A DNA stretch of 56,884 nt from Anaerolineales bacterium HSG24 (GTDB lineage: Bacteria; Chloroflexota; Anaerolineae; 4572-78; J111): the NCBI GenBank assembly GCA_030377895.1, contig JAUCGB010000014.1, forward strand, positions 1 through 56,884. The letters are read 5' to 3'. The notes below the pieces were generated by a model. That model saw only the letters and a program-made list of their open reading frames with translations, had not been told where the DNA came from and did no database searches. Position numbers and translations under genes: made by a program. Within the stretch, counting starts at the first letter, position 1, and the number at the start of each line of letters is the position of its first letter. Below are positions 1 to 9,073 of this stretch, piece by piece.

Positions 1-14
1 AGAAGCGAGTGTAG
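1..14 (+). CDS. rpsC: possible 3' end of rpsC (ribosomal protein S3), partial
   Basis: Only four codons (Lys-Arg-Val-stop) are visible in frame 3 before the window edge. In bacterial S10 operons rpsC directly precedes rplP, and a basic C-terminus suits S3. The call rests on gene order alone. The 62 bases up to rplP hold no other gene. Confidence 0.3.
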
Positions 15-76
15 TTTTTACGAATTAAGCATATAAACTCATTATTGTATAATGACTATTGAGGTTTTTTATTACT

Positions 77-487
77 ATGTTAATGCCTAAACGTGTAAAA
101 TATCGCAAACAAATGCGTGGTCGAATGAAAGGTAAAGCATATCGTGGTTCAACAATTTCTTTTGGAGAATACGGTTTGCAAGCACTGGAGCCATGCTGGA
201 TGACGAGCAGACAGATTGAATCCGCTCGTCGAGCAATTGTTCGTTATGTAAAACGTGGTGGGAAGTTATGGATTCGTGTTTTTCCTGATAAACCAATTAC
301 TGCTAAAGCTGCTGAAACTCGTATGGGGAGTGGAAAGGGGGCTGTCGAGTATTGGGTTGCTGTGGTTAAGCCTGGACGGGTACTCTTTGAGATTACGGGT
401 GTACCAGAAGAGATTGCAAAAGAAGCAATGCGCTTGGCCTCTCATAAACTATCCATAAAAACTCAGTTTATACATAGAACAGATTAG
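77..487 (+). CDS. rplP: 50S ribosomal protein L16
   Basis: L16 of the large subunit, which helps organise the A-site and the 5S rRNA region. The protein opens [11 protein letters not shown] and carries the family [16 protein letters not shown] and [17 protein letters not shown] segments. The ATG at 77 gives about 136 residues, the usual length, and has a GAGGT ribosome site 12 bases upstream. A TTG start 18 bases earlier would add six residues not seen in the family and would sit on that ribosome site, so I reject it. It is followed 17 bases later by rpmC, the standard order in the S10 operon. Confidence 0.96.
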   Translation: MLMPKRVKYRKQMRGRMKGKAYRGSTISFGEYGLQALEPCWMTSRQIESARRAIVRYVKRGGKLWIRVFPDKPITAKAAETRMGSGKGAVEYWVAVVKPGRVLFEITGVPEEIAKEAMRLASHKLSIKTQFIHRTD

Positions 488-504
488 GATAGGAGAAAAC
501 AACG

Positions 505-708
505 ATGCAAATTTATCGTGCTTATGAAATTCGAAATTGGTCTGATGATGAAATTCGCAAAAAGTTAGACGACTCTTATCAAGAACTTTTTAACCTGCGG
601 TTTCGGACTTCTTTTGGACAGCTAAAAGATACAACTTTTCCTAAGGAAATTAGAAAAAATATAGCTCGTATGAAAACTGTTTTAAATGAACGTAAAAACA
701 GTAATTAG
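505..708 (+). CDS. rpmC: 50S ribosomal protein L29
   Basis: Small two-helix protein near the nascent peptide exit tunnel. The 67-residue product shows the L29 pattern: a DDEIRKKLDDSYQELFNLRFR helix-turn region and a second basic helix with KNIARMKTVLNERK. An AGGAG ribosome site precedes the ATG. It lies between rplP and rpsQ, as in almost all bacterial S10 operons. Confidence 0.95.
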   Translation: MQIYRAYEIRNWSDDEIRKKLDDSYQELFNLRFRTSFGQLKDTTFPKEIRKNIARMKTVLNERKNSN

Positions 709-734
709 ATTTATTTACTGGGTGGAATGGTATT

Positions 735-980
735 ATGGCTAGAGAACGGCGAAGAGTACTGATTGGTCGTGTTACAAGCGACAAAATGAATAAAACAATA
801 GTTGTTCAGGTAGAACGTCTAAGGCGGCATGCGCGTTATGGAAAAGTGGTTCGACTTCATAAGCGTTATAAGGTTCATGATGAAAATAATAAGGCTTCTA
901 CAGGGAACGTTGTTGAAATTATTGAATCAAAACCAATGAGTAAAGAAAAACGTTGGTCTTTGATTAGAGTATTAAGTTAA
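735..980 (+). CDS. rpsQ: 30S ribosomal protein S17
   Basis: OB-fold protein that binds 16S rRNA early in 30S assembly. The family signature is clear: RVLIGRVTSDKMNKTIVV near the N-terminus, then RHARYGKVVRLHKRYKVHDE, and the C-terminal ESKPMSKEKRWSLI. The 81-residue length is normal. A GGTGG site lies a few bases before the ATG. Confidence 0.96.
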   Translation: MARERRRVLIGRVTSDKMNKTIVVQVERLRRHARYGKVVRLHKRYKVHDENNKASTGNVVEIIESKPMSKEKRWSLIRVLS

Positions 981-1016
981 GATTTTTATTATAAACTATA
1001 ATTTTGGAAGATTATT

Positions 1017-1388
1017 ATGATACAGCAAGAAAGCCGTCTAAAAGTAGCTGATAATAGCGGTGCTAAAGAAATTTTATGTATCCGTGTTGTTGGAGGGTCT
1101 GCTCGTCGTTATGCAAGTATTGGTGATATTATTACTGCAACGGTTAAGCAAGTAGCTCCTCACAGTACTGTTAAAAAGGGATCTGTAATTAAAGCTGTTA
1201 TTGTCCGTACTCGAAAAGAGATAGGCCGTACCGATGGTTCGTATATTCGTTTTGATGACAATGCCGCTGTGATTTTAGATCCTGAAGGAAAAGGGCCTCG
1301 TGGCACACGTATTTTTGGTCCAGTTGCTCGTGAATTGCGTGAAAAAGGATTTATGAGAATAGTTTCTTTGGCACCAGAGGTTCTCTAG
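1017..1388 (+). CDS. rplN: 50S ribosomal protein L14
   Basis: L14 sits at the subunit interface and contacts 16S rRNA. The protein starts [18 protein letters not shown], the canonical L14 N-terminus, and has [16 protein letters not shown] and a C-terminal [13 protein letters not shown] block. At 123 residues it is full length. It marks the start of the spc part of the superoperon. Confidence 0.97.
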   Translation: MIQQESRLKVADNSGAKEILCIRVVGGSARRYASIGDIITATVKQVAPHSTVKKGSVIKAVIVRTRKEIGRTDGSYIRFDDNAAVILDPEGKGPRGTRIFGPVARELREKGFMRIVSLAPEVL

Positions 1389-1406
1389 GAATAAAGGATA
1401 CACAAT

Positions 1407-1766
1407 ATGCAGCGAATCAAGAAAGATGATGAAGTAGAAGTAATAAGTGGTAATGATAGAGGTGAACGAGGTGAAGTCGAGGATGTTATACAGCCTTGGT
1501 ATATAGATCGTAAAACAAAAAAGCGACTTTACCGAGATAAAAACCAAGACCTTGTACGTGTATCGGGGTTAAATATTCGTAAAAAGCACAAGAAAAAAGC
1601 TGGCCCTAATGCGCAAGGTGAAGTAGTTGAAATTCGTGCGCCTATTCACATATCAAATGTGATGCTTGTTTGTCCCACCTGTAATGAAGCCACTCGGGTA
1701 GGTTTTAGAGAGGTTGATAATAAAAAAGTGCGTTTTTGTAAGTATTGTAACGCAGATATTGACTAA
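1407..1766 (+). CDS. rplX: 50S ribosomal protein L24 with C-terminal zinc-ribbon Cys pairs
   Basis: L24 is an assembly initiator of the large subunit with an N-terminal KOW fold. The KOW motif is seen as KDDEVEVISGNDRGERGEV (residues about 4-22). The C-terminal half contains two CxxC pairs, CPTC and CKYC, about 23 residues apart; this is a zinc-ribbon-like variant known in some L24 lineages, whereas many L24 lack the cysteines. The 119-residue length is slightly above the usual range. It lies between rplN and rplE in standard order. Confidence 0.95.
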   Translation: MQRIKKDDEVEVISGNDRGERGEVEDVIQPWYIDRKTKKRLYRDKNQDLVRVSGLNIRKKHKKKAGPNAQGEVVEIRAPIHISNVMLVCPTCNEATRVGFREVDNKKVRFCKYCNADID

Positions 1767-1798
1767 AATTATTTGAATGACGGATAAAATAAGATAAT

Positions 1799-2347
1799 AT
1801 GGCTATAGTTCGTTTAAAGGAAAAATACAAGGCTCAAGTTGTTCCAGCAATGTTGAGCGAATTTAGTTATTCTAACGTTCATCAAGTTCCCAATGTCGAG
1901 AAGATAATTGTCAATGTTGGTTTAGGTGAGGCATTGCAAAATGCTAAGGCGATTGAACGTGCTATTGATGATGTTAGGATTATTACTGGCCAACAGCCTA
2001 TTGTAACTCGTGCGAGAAAATCTATTGCTACATATAAGTTGCGAGAAGGAAACCCTATTGGGGTTAAAGTTACATTACGTGGTAGCCGGATGTGGGATTT
2101 TTTAGATAGATTGTTAAATATCGCTTTGGCTCGCCAAAGAGATTTTAGAGGTATTTCACCTAATAGTTTTGACGGGCGCGGTAATTATAGTTTGGGATTA
2201 ACTGAACAACTTGTATGGCCTGAGATTGACTATGATAAAATCGATAAAATTCGGGGAATGGGTGTGACTATCGTAACGACAGCAAAAAATGACGAGGAAA
2301 GTCGTCAGATGTTGCGTTTAATGGGAATGCCTTTTAAGGAGAAATAA
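1799..2347 (+). CDS. rplE: 50S ribosomal protein L5
   Basis: L5 binds 5S rRNA and helps form the central protuberance. Hallmarks are [20 protein letters not shown], the [23 protein letters not shown] loop and the C-terminal [15 protein letters not shown] region. The 182-residue length is normal. Only four bases separate it from rpsN, which suggests coupled translation. Confidence 0.97.
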   Translation: MAIVRLKEKYKAQVVPAMLSEFSYSNVHQVPNVEKIIVNVGLGEALQNAKAIERAIDDVRIITGQQPIVTRARKSIATYKLREGNPIGVKVTLRGSRMWDFLDRLLNIALARQRDFRGISPNSFDGRGNYSLGLTEQLVWPEIDYDKIDKIRGMGVTIVTTAKNDEESRQMLRLMGMPFKEK

Positions 2348-2351
2348 ACGT

Positions 2352-2534
2352 ATGGCAAAAAAATGCATGACGATACGGGAAAAACGCAGGAAGTATGCGG
2401 TACGTGTTCGTAATCGATGTACACAATGTGGCCGTCCGCGTGCCTATATGCGTCGATTTGGTTTGTGCCGAATTTGTTTTCGTAAATTAGCCAATGAAGG
2501 TAAGATTCCAGGCGTTGTTAAATCAAGTTGGTAG
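2352..2534 (+). CDS. rpsN: 30S ribosomal protein S14, zinc-binding (C+) type
   Basis: Short S14 of 60 residues with the zinc-ribbon cysteines CTQC and CRIC, which marks the C+ type (the C- type is about 100 residues and lacks them). The [18 protein letters not shown] segment is highly conserved. S14 sits in the head of the small subunit. Its position after rplE and before rpsH is standard. Confidence 0.97.
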   Translation: MAKKCMTIREKRRKYAVRVRNRCTQCGRPRAYMRRFGLCRICFRKLANEGKIPGVVKSSW

Positions 2535-2566
2535 AACTAAACTATTATTAATTGTGAAAAAAACTT

Positions 2567-2971
2567 ATGAGTGTAACAGATTCTATTGCTGACATGTTAA
2601 CCCGAGTTCGAAATGCTGGCCTTGCTCAGCATTCTCAAGTTGCTATGCCTACCTCTACAATGAGGCAATCAATAGCTTTTATTTTGAAGAATGAGGGCTT
2701 TATTGTGGATTATGAGATTTTGCCCGGTAAAATTTCATCTACATTATTAGTTCGCCTTAAGTATACTCAGGAACGTAAGCCTCGGCCAGTTATTGGAGGT
2801 TTACAACGTATAAGTAAACCCGGTAGAAGAGTGTATTGTAAAAAAAGCGATATTCCTCATGTGAGAAGTGGTTTAGGCGTTTGTATACTATCTACTTCTA
2901 AAGGTGTTATGACTGGTACTCAAGCACACCGACAAAACGTTGGTGGTGAAATTCTTTGTTATGTTTGGTAG
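2567..2971 (+). CDS. rpsH: 30S ribosomal protein S8
   Basis: S8 is a primary 16S rRNA binding protein and in many bacteria represses the spc operon. The N-terminus SVTDSIADMLTRVRNA, the central RISKPGRRVY and the C-terminal STSKGVMTGTQAHRQNVGGEILCYVW are family signatures. At 134 residues it is full length. No obvious S8 target hairpin was recognised in the leader regions here. Confidence 0.97.
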   Translation: MSVTDSIADMLTRVRNAGLAQHSQVAMPTSTMRQSIAFILKNEGFIVDYEILPGKISSTLLVRLKYTQERKPRPVIGGLQRISKPGRRVYCKKSDIPHVRSGLGVCILSTSKGVMTGTQAHRQNVGGEILCYVW

Positions 2972-2989
2972 TTAAGGGGGCATTAGATA

Positions 2990-3535
2990 ATGTCGAGAAT
3001 AGGTAAACTGCCGGTTGTTATTCCAACAGGCGTTTCAATCAATATCGAACGAAATTTTATTACGGTGAAAGGCCCTAAAGGAGAACTACAACAAAGTTTT
3101 CCGCCAGAAATTTCGGTTAAGCAAGAAGGTAACGAGATCATTATTAATCGTAATACTGACCATCGATTGCAACGTTCTAAACACGGCCTTATACGTGCTT
3201 TAGTAAATAACATGGTGCTTGGTGTTAGTAAAGGTTTTACGAAGAACCTAGTTATTGAAGGTGTTGGTTATAAAGCTAATTTGCAGGGTAAGAAGCTGGT
3301 TTTGAATTTAGGATACTCACATCCAGTTGTATTTGACTCTCGAGAAAACATTAGTTTTGTGGTAGATAAGTCAGGTACCCAACTGTCGGTTAATGGTATA
3401 GATAAGGCTTTGGTGGGTGAAATAGCCGCAAGAATTCGTCGAGTTCGGCCCCCGGAACCGTATAAAGGAAAAGGTGTCCGATATGCGGATGAAGTTATAA
3501 TCCGTAAGGCTGGCAAAGCAGGTAAGGCCAAATAG
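2990..3535 (+). CDS. rplF: 50S ribosomal protein L6
   Basis: L6 has two similar alpha/beta domains and lies near the GTPase centre. The start MSRIGKLPVVIPTGV, the FTKNLVIEGVGYKA segment and the C-terminal RRVRPPEPYKGKGVRYADE block are diagnostic. Length 181 is typical. A GGGGG-rich site precedes the ATG. Confidence 0.97.
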   Translation: MSRIGKLPVVIPTGVSINIERNFITVKGPKGELQQSFPPEISVKQEGNEIIINRNTDHRLQRSKHGLIRALVNNMVLGVSKGFTKNLVIEGVGYKANLQGKKLVLNLGYSHPVVFDSRENISFVVDKSGTQLSVNGIDKALVGEIAARIRRVRPPEPYKGKGVRYADEVIIRKAGKAGKAK

Positions 3536-3584
3536 TAAGCTATAGCTTACTATGAAAAAAGTTATGATTTGTGAGTAATACATT

Positions 3585-3953
3585 ATGGCAAAAACTAATT
3601 TTAATTATTTAGCTAGAAAACGGCGCCATGTACGAGTTCGCAAAAATGTTAGTGGCACCCTTGAACAACCTCGTTTAAATGTATTTCGTAGCCTAAACCA
3701 TATATATGCTCAGGTTATAGATGATACAAATGGAGTTACCTTAGCCCAGGCTTCTAGCTTGGATACGTCCATTAAATCGTTAACTGAAAAACCGTCTAAA
3801 ACCGAACGGGCTAAAATGGTTGGTAGGCTGGTAGCTGAACGCGCTTTAAAGGTGGGTGTGACCAAAGTTGTATTTGATCGTGGTGGGTATAAGTATCATG
3901 GTCGGGTCAAAGCATTAGCGGATAGTTCCCGAAAAAATGGTTTAAAGTTTTAA
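3585..3953 (+). CDS. rplR: 50S ribosomal protein L18
   Basis: L18 binds 5S rRNA together with L5. The sequence has the N-terminal [15 protein letters not shown], the [18 protein letters not shown] strand and the [21 protein letters not shown]-terminal motif. Length 122 is normal. rpsE follows after 10 bases with an AAGGAG ribosome site in the gap. Confidence 0.97.
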   Translation: MAKTNFNYLARKRRHVRVRKNVSGTLEQPRLNVFRSLNHIYAQVIDDTNGVTLAQASSLDTSIKSLTEKPSKTERAKMVGRLVAERALKVGVTKVVFDRGGYKYHGRVKALADSSRKNGLKF

Positions 3954-3963
3954 GGAGAATTTT

Positions 3964-4500
3964 GTGGCAAAACGTGAATTTCAAAAGGCCGTAGATGAGT
4001 TTGATGAACGAGTAGTGCATATTGCTCGAACCGCCAAAGTCGTTAAAGGTGGTCGTCGTTTTAGTTTTAGAGCAGTTGTTGTTGTTGGTGACAATAATGG
4101 CACTGTTGGTGTTGGTGTTGGTAAAGCTCGTGAGGTACCCGAAGCAATTCGAAAAGGTTCAGAGCGTGCTAGACGTGATATGCGTAAAATAGCAACTATT
4201 GGAACGACAATACCCCATGAAATAACTAGTCGTTTTAGTGCCGCTGAGGTTTTCTTAAAGCCTGCATCACCGGGGACGGGTGTGATTGCTGGAGGGGGAG
4301 TTCGTGCAGTAATTGAAGCCGCTGGTGTTCGCGATATTTTAACCAAAAGTAAAGGAAGTTCTAACATTTTAAATGTCGTAAAGGCTACAATTAAGGCCTT
4401 AAATGAATTGCAAGACCCGGTTGAGGTAGCGCGTAATCGTGGTTTACCAATTGAGCGTGTACAACCTTTTTGGGTTTCAAGGAAGGGTGATCATGCCTAA
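3964..4500 (+). CDS. rpsE: 30S ribosomal protein S5 (GTG start)
   Basis: S5 acts in decoding fidelity and mRNA unwinding at the entry channel. The double-stranded RNA-binding N-terminal domain is seen in [23 protein letters not shown], followed by the [17 protein letters not shown] loop and the C-terminal [22 protein letters not shown] is used as start, placed just after an AAGGAG site. The last 8 bases overlap rpmD, so the two are probably translationally coupled. Confidence 0.97.
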   Translation: MAKREFQKAVDEFDERVVHIARTAKVVKGGRRFSFRAVVVVGDNNGTVGVGVGKAREVPEAIRKGSERARRDMRKIATIGTTIPHEITSRFSAAEVFLKPASPGTGVIAGGGVRAVIEAAGVRDILTKSKGSSNILNVVKATIKALNELQDPVEVARNRGLPIERVQPFWVSRKGDHA

Positions 4501-4669
4501 CATACTTAAAATTACTTTGGTAAAAAGTGCTATCGGTTATTCTAAGCGACAAAAGGGTACTGTCCGTGCGCTTGGTTTGCGTCGACTTGGTCAGACGGTA
4601 AAGCATAAAGATACTCCGGTCATTCGAGGTATGATAACCAAAGTATCCCATTTAGTAGTAGTTAGCTAA
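4493..4669 (+). CDS. rpmD: 50S ribosomal protein L30
   Basis: Small ferredoxin-like-fold protein of the large subunit. From the ATG at 4493 it has 58 residues: the start [20 protein letters not shown] and the [19 protein letters not shown] motif are characteristic of L30. The ATG lies inside the end of rpsE and an AAGGAAGGG site is placed just before it. A longer frame opening at 4439 is only read-through of the other frame. Confidence 0.95.
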   Translation: MPNILKITLVKSAIGYSKRQKGTVRALGLRRLGQTVKHKDTPVIRGMITKVSHLVVVS

Positions 4670-4720
4670 GGATATTAGTTACCTGAGTTTATTACAGTTT
4701 TTAGTTGGAGTTGATTAGTT

Positions 4721-5188
4721 ATGAAATTACATGATTTAAAACCTGCTCTTGGTAGTAAAAAACGTAGAAAAAGAGTTGGACGAGGTATGGCTTCTGGAAA
4801 GGGTAAAACCTCTGGAAGAGGTATGAAAGGACAGGGCGCTCGTTCTGGAGGTGGAAAAGGGCCGTTTTTTGAAGGTGGGCAATTACCTTTGGTTCGTCGG
4901 TTGCCTTTCCGCCGTGGGTTTACAAATATTCGTCGTATTCATTATAAGCCGATCAATGTTGGTCGTTTACAAGAAAACTTAGGGGATATTGAGCAGGATG
5001 TTACACCTGAACTACTAGTTGATTTGGGGTTTATCAAACGTTCGGATAAAGCTGTTGCTATTTTAGGCGATGGTGATATTACTTCTGCTTTACATATTAA
5101 AGCACATCGCTTTTCTAAGACGGCAAAAGAAAAAATTGAAGCGGCTGGTGGTAGTATAGAGGTTCTAAAACTGCAAAGAAAAAATTGA
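4721..5188 (+). CDS. rplO: 50S ribosomal protein L15, with altered C-terminus
   Basis: L15 is an assembly protein of the large subunit. The glycine-rich basic N-terminus ([22 protein letters not shown]) and the [24 protein letters not shown] segment are diagnostic. The C-terminal domain runs through [21 protein letters not shown] and would normally end there. Here it runs a few codons into a second, decayed copy of the same 44 bp, in a shifted frame, giving an LQRKN tail before TGA. The protein is 155 residues, slightly long. The tail is unlikely to affect the fold, but it is a scar of a recent tandem duplication. Confidence 0.96.
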   Translation: MKLHDLKPALGSKKRRKRVGRGMASGKGKTSGRGMKGQGARSGGGKGPFFEGGQLPLVRRLPFRRGFTNIRRIHYKPINVGRLQENLGDIEQDVTPELLVDLGFIKRSDKAVAILGDGDITSALHIKAHRFSKTAKEKIEAAGGSIEVLKLQRKN

Positions 5189-5214
5189 GGTGGCTGGTGG
5201 TAACATAGAAATAT
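5123..5214 (+). repeat. imperfect tandem duplication of the rplO 3' end
   Basis: Two tandem copies of about 44 bp, beginning at 5123 and 5173, share GAAAAAATTGA and GTGGCTGGTGGTA-like blocks. The second has lost one A in its A-run, so L15 terminates in another frame inside it. Undoing the one-base loss would read [16 protein letters not shown], a second version of the normal L15 ending. The duplication reaches to about 24 bases before secY. Confidence 0.7.
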
Positions 5215-5237
5215 TATTGTTATCATAGGATAATCAA

Positions 5238-6569
5238 ATGATAGATGCGATACGAAACGCAATAATTCTTCCTGATTTAAGGCGTAAAATAGTCTTTACA
5301 CTAATGATTTTGATTGTATACCGCGCCGCGGCGCATATACCAGTTCCTGGTGTTAATGCGGATGCACTTCGACAATTTTTAGAAACCGGACAGACTGGTG
5401 GTCAAGTTATCGTTCAATTTTTGAACTTATTGTCAGGTGGAGCGTTGGTAAATTTTTCAATAATGGCGATGGGAGTGTATCCATACATTACTGCATCGAT
5501 CATTATGCAATTGCTTAATCCGTTGGTTCCTCAATTACGGGAATTGGCTAAAGAAGGTGAACAAGGACGTAATAAATTAACGTTATACACTTATCTAATG
5601 ACAGTACCGTTAGCTATTTTGCAAGCTTATGGTCAGGCTATTTTTATGCAAAATACTGTTCCCGGTATGATGCCCGATTTTGGGTTTAGTGTTAATTTTT
5701 TGACTACACTTGCTATTTTGTCGACCTTGACCGGTGGTACTATGATCGCTGTTTGGATGGGTGAACTTATAACTGAACAAGGAATTGGCAATGGCTTATC
5801 CATAATAATTTTCGGTGGTATTGTGGCCGAAATGCCTGCTCAGATTGGCGGTTTTGTTAGTCGTCAGGAGTGGGGGAATTTAGTACTTTTCACTTTTATA
5901 ACTGTGTTTACCATAACGGTTATTGCAGTGGTTCAAGAGGGTCAACGTCGTATACCCGTACAATACGGTAAACGTGTTCGAGGTACCAAAGTTTACGGAG
6001 GGCAAAGCACACATATTCCTTTACGAGTTAATAGTGCAGGTATGATACCTTTAATATTTGCTCAATCTATCATGATTTTTCCTAGCGCAGTGGCTAGTTA
6101 TTTTGTTGCCGCGAATCCTGAAGGTTTCGCCCACAATGTTGCATTAGGTGTGGTTCAATGGTTTAGCCCTGATCCTTCGGCTTTTCCTTATTGGATTATG
6201 TATTTTATAATGGTTGTTGGGTTTACCTATTTTTATACTGACGTGATTTTTAAGCAACAGCATTTGGCCGATAACTTGCAAAGGCAAGGTGGTTTTATAC
6301 CTGGGCTAAGGCCTGGTAAACGTACTGAAGCTTATCTTAATTCTGTGGTTCAACGAATTACTTTTGCGGGTGCTCTCATGCTGGGATTTGTTGCAGTGTT
6401 ACCTTGGCTGGTTAATATTATACCGGGGGTATCCCAATCTGCTACTCAAACCCAAACGCTTTTAATTACAAGTACTGGATTATTGATTGTGGTTGGCGTT
6501 GTATTAGATACCGTTCGACAGCTTGAGGCACAATTGTTGATGCGTCATTATGAGGGCTTTATCACATAA
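5238..6569 (+). CDS. secY: protein translocase subunit SecY
   Basis: Channel subunit of the Sec translocon in the inner membrane. The 443-residue protein has the usual ten hydrophobic segments; recognisable parts are RAAAHIPVPGVN after TM1, the plug and TM2 region with FSIMAMGVYPYITASIIMQLL, PQLRELAKEGEQGRNKL, the cytosolic loop EGQRRIPVQYGKR, and FIPGLRPGKRTEAYL. In many bacteria adk, map and infA follow secY; here rpmJ follows directly, 25 bases later. Confidence 0.97.
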   Translation: MIDAIRNAIILPDLRRKIVFTLMILIVYRAAAHIPVPGVNADALRQFLETGQTGGQVIVQFLNLLSGGALVNFSIMAMGVYPYITASIIMQLLNPLVPQLRELAKEGEQGRNKLTLYTYLMTVPLAILQAYGQAIFMQNTVPGMMPDFGFSVNFLTTLAILSTLTGGTMIAVWMGELITEQGIGNGLSIIIFGGIVAEMPAQIGGFVSRQEWGNLVLFTFITVFTITVIAVVQEGQRRIPVQYGKRVRGTKVYGGQSTHIPLRVNSAGMIPLIFAQSIMIFPSAVASYFVAANPEGFAHNVALGVVQWFSPDPSAFPYWIMYFIMVVGFTYFYTDVIFKQQHLADNLQRQGGFIPGLRPGKRTEAYLNSVVQRITFAGALMLGFVAVLPWLVNIIPGVSQSATQTQTLLITSTGLLIVVGVVLDTVRQLEAQLLMRHYEGFIT

Positions 6570-6594
6570 AGTATAGTATTAAGGAGGATATATC

Positions 6595-6711
6595 GTGAAG
6601 GTTAAACCATCTGTAAAACGTCGATGCGAATATTGTAAAATAGTTAAACGCCGTGGTGTTGTACGTGTTATTTGTAAAAAAAATCCACGTCATAAGCAAC
6701 GCCAAGGTTAA
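6595..6711 (+). CDS. rpmJ: 50S ribosomal protein L36 (GTG start)
   Basis: A 38-residue basic zinc-ribbon protein. The sequence [14 protein letters not shown], then [13 protein letters not shown], ending NPRHKQRQG, is the full L36 family with its Cys-Cys-Cys-His zinc site. GTG start at 6595 with a strong AAGGAGG site 8 bases upstream. It lies between secY and rpsM, as in most bacteria, and an AAGGAG site overlapping its stop serves rpsM. Confidence 0.95.
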   Translation: MKVKPSVKRRCEYCKIVKRRGVVRVICKKNPRHKQRQG

Positions 6712-6722
6712 GGAGAATAGTT

Positions 6723-7103
6723 ATGGCTCGTATTTCTGGTGTAGATTTACCTCGTGGTAAACGGATTGAAATAGCTTTAACATATATTTACGGGATTGGT
6801 TTGCATACTAGTAAACAAATCCTAGAAAAGACAGGTGTTAGTCCTGATGCTCGGGTAAAAGATTTAGCGGAAAATGAAGTAATACGTTTGCGTGAAATTA
6901 TTGATCGTAATTATGTAGTAGAAGGTGATTTGCGACGCGAACTTGGCATGAATATTAAGAGGTTACAAGAGATAGGGTGTTATCGTGGATTGCGTCATCG
7001 ACGCAATTTGCCATCTCGTGGTCAACGTACTCGAACTAACGCTCGAACTCGTAGGGGAACTCGTAAAACTGTTGCCGGTAAAAAACGAGCTCCGCGTAAA
7101 TAG
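6723..7103 (+). CDS. rpsM: 30S ribosomal protein S13
   Basis: S13 lies in the 30S head and bridges to the large subunit. [26 protein letters not shown] and the C-terminal [24 protein letters not shown] are conserved signatures. Length 126 is normal. It opens the alpha-operon part; rpsK follows after a 73-base gap. Confidence 0.97.
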   Translation: MARISGVDLPRGKRIEIALTYIYGIGLHTSKQILEKTGVSPDARVKDLAENEVIRLREIIDRNYVVEGDLRRELGMNIKRLQEIGCYRGLRHRRNLPSRGQRTRTNARTRRGTRKTVAGKKRAPRK

Positions 7104-7176
7104 TATTACAGTTTGCGTTTTTCTTAATATTTGCATTGTAGTTGGATAAAAATTAAGACATTAATATAGAGGGTTT

Positions 7177-7581
7177 ATGGCGAAGCAGAAAAAAGGACGT
7201 AGTGTTCGACCTGGTAGTAGAAAAGAACGAAAAAATATACCCTATGGTCGAGCTTATATTCATTCAACATTTAATAATACTGTTGTCACAATTACTGACC
7301 AAAAGGGAAATGTTGTTAGTTGGGCCAGTGGCGGTACAAGTGGATTTAAGGGGTCTCGAAAAAGTACTCCCTATGCCGCCCAACTAGCCGCTCGTAATGC
7401 GGCCAAAGCTGCTCAAAATCACGGAGTTCGTGAGTTGGATGTTTTTGTAAAAGGGCCCGGACCTGGTCGTGAATCTGCGATTCGTGCACTCCAAGGTGCT
7501 GATATGAAACTCCGTTCAATTACTGACCGAACACCCATTCCGCATAATGGTTGTCGTCCGCCCAAAAGGCGTAGAGTGTAA
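7177..7581 (+). CDS. rpsK: 30S ribosomal protein S11
   Basis: S11 forms part of the platform and the mRNA exit region. Motifs seen are [38 protein letters not shown] and the C-terminal [18 protein letters not shown]. Length 134 is typical. rpsD (S4), usually placed between rpsK and rpoA, is absent: the 98 bases before rpoA contain no gene. Confidence 0.97.
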   Translation: MAKQKKGRSVRPGSRKERKNIPYGRAYIHSTFNNTVVTITDQKGNVVSWASGGTSGFKGSRKSTPYAAQLAARNAAKAAQNHGVRELDVFVKGPGPGRESAIRALQGADMKLRSITDRTPIPHNGCRPPKRRRV

Positions 7582-7679
7582 GTTTGGTAAAAATTATTTC
7601 ATTGTTATCAAACTCCGACTTTATTTGTGAGAAATAACCTTGTTGGTAATTTATACAGTATGTTTTTGGGAGGAGTTTT

Positions 7680-8663
7680 TTGTCTGACTTTAATTTAGTA
7701 TTGCCCAAGATAGAAACAGAAGCTATTTCACAGGGATCTGGTCGTTTTAGTATAGGCCCCTTAGAAAATGGTTATGGTATAACATTAGGTAATGCTTTGC
7801 GTCGTGTTTTGTTATCCTCTCTAACTGGAGCGGCTGTTACGTCTATTCGAGTTAGTGGCGTACATCATGAATTTTCGAATATACCGAATGTTCGTGAAGA
7901 TATGACTGCCTTGATATTGAATGTAAAACAACTACGCTTCAAGCTTTTTCAAAATGAATCAGTTCGTTTACGAGCGGAAGTTAGAGGAGTTGGTATAGTC
8001 ACTGGTGGTGACTTAGTAGGATCTTCCACTCAGGTAGAAATAATAAATCCTGAACTACCTCTTTTAGTTGTTGATTCATCTGACGCAGAGCTAGATTTAG
8101 AGCTAGTTGTGCAAATGGGACGTGGTTATTCACCTGCCGAAGAAAGAGGTAAATTACCAATAGGTGAAATACCTGTAGATGCTATTTTTAGCCCTATACG
8201 TAAGGCAAATTATTCTGTAGAACGTGCTCGTATTGGGCAAGCAACAGATTACGATCGTTTATTGTTGGATGTCACAACTGACGGAACGATTTCTCCTCGG
8301 GATGCCTTAAGTGAGTCAGCTAAGATTTTGGTACAACACTTTTCGCTTGTTTCTGGCGCTACTGAAATAGAGATACCTGTGGAGGCCGAAGAAGAAGGTG
8401 AAATTCCGAATAAACTCTATGAAGCTCCTATTGAAGAGCTTGAACTTTCGGTTCGTGCCTATAACTGTCTTAAACGTGCCGGAATTACTCAAGTCGGTGA
8501 AATTTTACAGAAACTGAAAAAAGGGCAAGATGAACTGTTAGCTATCCGGAACTTTGGTCAAAAATCATTGGACGAATTGATGGATAAACTGGAGGAAAAA
8601 GGGTTTTTAAGTGTTTTGGCAGATGATATGCCAATATCTGTTTCTGAACATTTAGGACAATAA
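7680..8663 (+). CDS. rpoA: DNA-directed RNA polymerase alpha subunit (TTG start)
   Basis: Alpha subunit: the N-terminal domain dimerises and nucleates the polymerase, and the C-terminal domain binds UP elements and activators. NTD motifs are [23 protein letters not shown] and [16 protein letters not shown]; the flexible linker is acidic (EEEGEIPNK); the CTD has [19 protein letters not shown] and [14 protein letters not shown]. At 327 residues it is complete. The TTG start is fixed by a strong GGGAGGAG site just upstream; the only near ATG (7660) is out of frame. Confidence 0.97.
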   Translation: MSDFNLVLPKIETEAISQGSGRFSIGPLENGYGITLGNALRRVLLSSLTGAAVTSIRVSGVHHEFSNIPNVREDMTALILNVKQLRFKLFQNESVRLRAEVRGVGIVTGGDLVGSSTQVEIINPELPLLVVDSSDAELDLELVVQMGRGYSPAEERGKLPIGEIPVDAIFSPIRKANYSVERARIGQATDYDRLLLDVTTDGTISPRDALSESAKILVQHFSLVSGATEIEIPVEAEEEGEIPNKLYEAPIEELELSVRAYNCLKRAGITQVGEILQKLKKGQDELLAIRNFGQKSLDELMDKLEEKGFLSVLADDMPISVSEHLGQ

Positions 8664-8673
8664 GGGAGATTAT

Positions 8674-9033
8674 ATGCGTCATAATATTAAGGGACGGAAG
8701 CTTAGTCGTTCAAGTAAGCACCGTAAGGCCCTATTACGTAATTTGGCAACTGAGTTATTCCGTCATAATCGTATTAAAACAACAGAAGCAAAAGCTAAAA
8801 GCATTCAACCTATTGCAGAACGTTTAATTACGTTGGCTAAACGTGGTGATCTACATGCACGCCGATTAGCGGCTCGTGATTTATATGATCCAAAGGTTTT
8901 ACAAAAACTTTTTGATGATATTGCTCCAGTAATTGAAACACAATCTGGTGGATATACGAGAATATACAAATTAGGGCCTCGTCAGGGAGATGCCGCTAAC
9001 ATAGCTCTAATTGAATTAATAGGTGTGAAATAA
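8674..9033 (+). CDS. rplQ: 50S ribosomal protein L17
   Basis: L17 lies near the exit tunnel. The start [23 protein letters not shown] and the [24 protein letters not shown] helix are diagnostic; the end [26 protein letters not shown] is also conserved. Length 119 is normal. It directly follows rpoA by 10 bases, which is the universal rpoA-rplQ arrangement. Confidence 0.97.
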   Translation: MRHNIKGRKLSRSSKHRKALLRNLATELFRHNRIKTTEAKAKSIQPIAERLITLAKRGDLHARRLAARDLYDPKVLQKLFDDIAPVIETQSGGYTRIYKLGPRQGDAANIALIELIGVK

Positions 9034-9073
9034 AAAGTTAATGCTGATGCTATATTTCTTATAACTGAACTAT

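Noticed and set aside
48..53. TATAAT just before rplP as an internal promoter
   Set aside because: No acceptable -35 lies 16-18 bases upstream and the region is a short intra-operon gap.
3981..4367. 128-residue minus-strand frame opposite rpsE
   Set aside because: Shadow of a conserved ribosomal gene; composition is Pro/Thr/Arg-rich with no family features.
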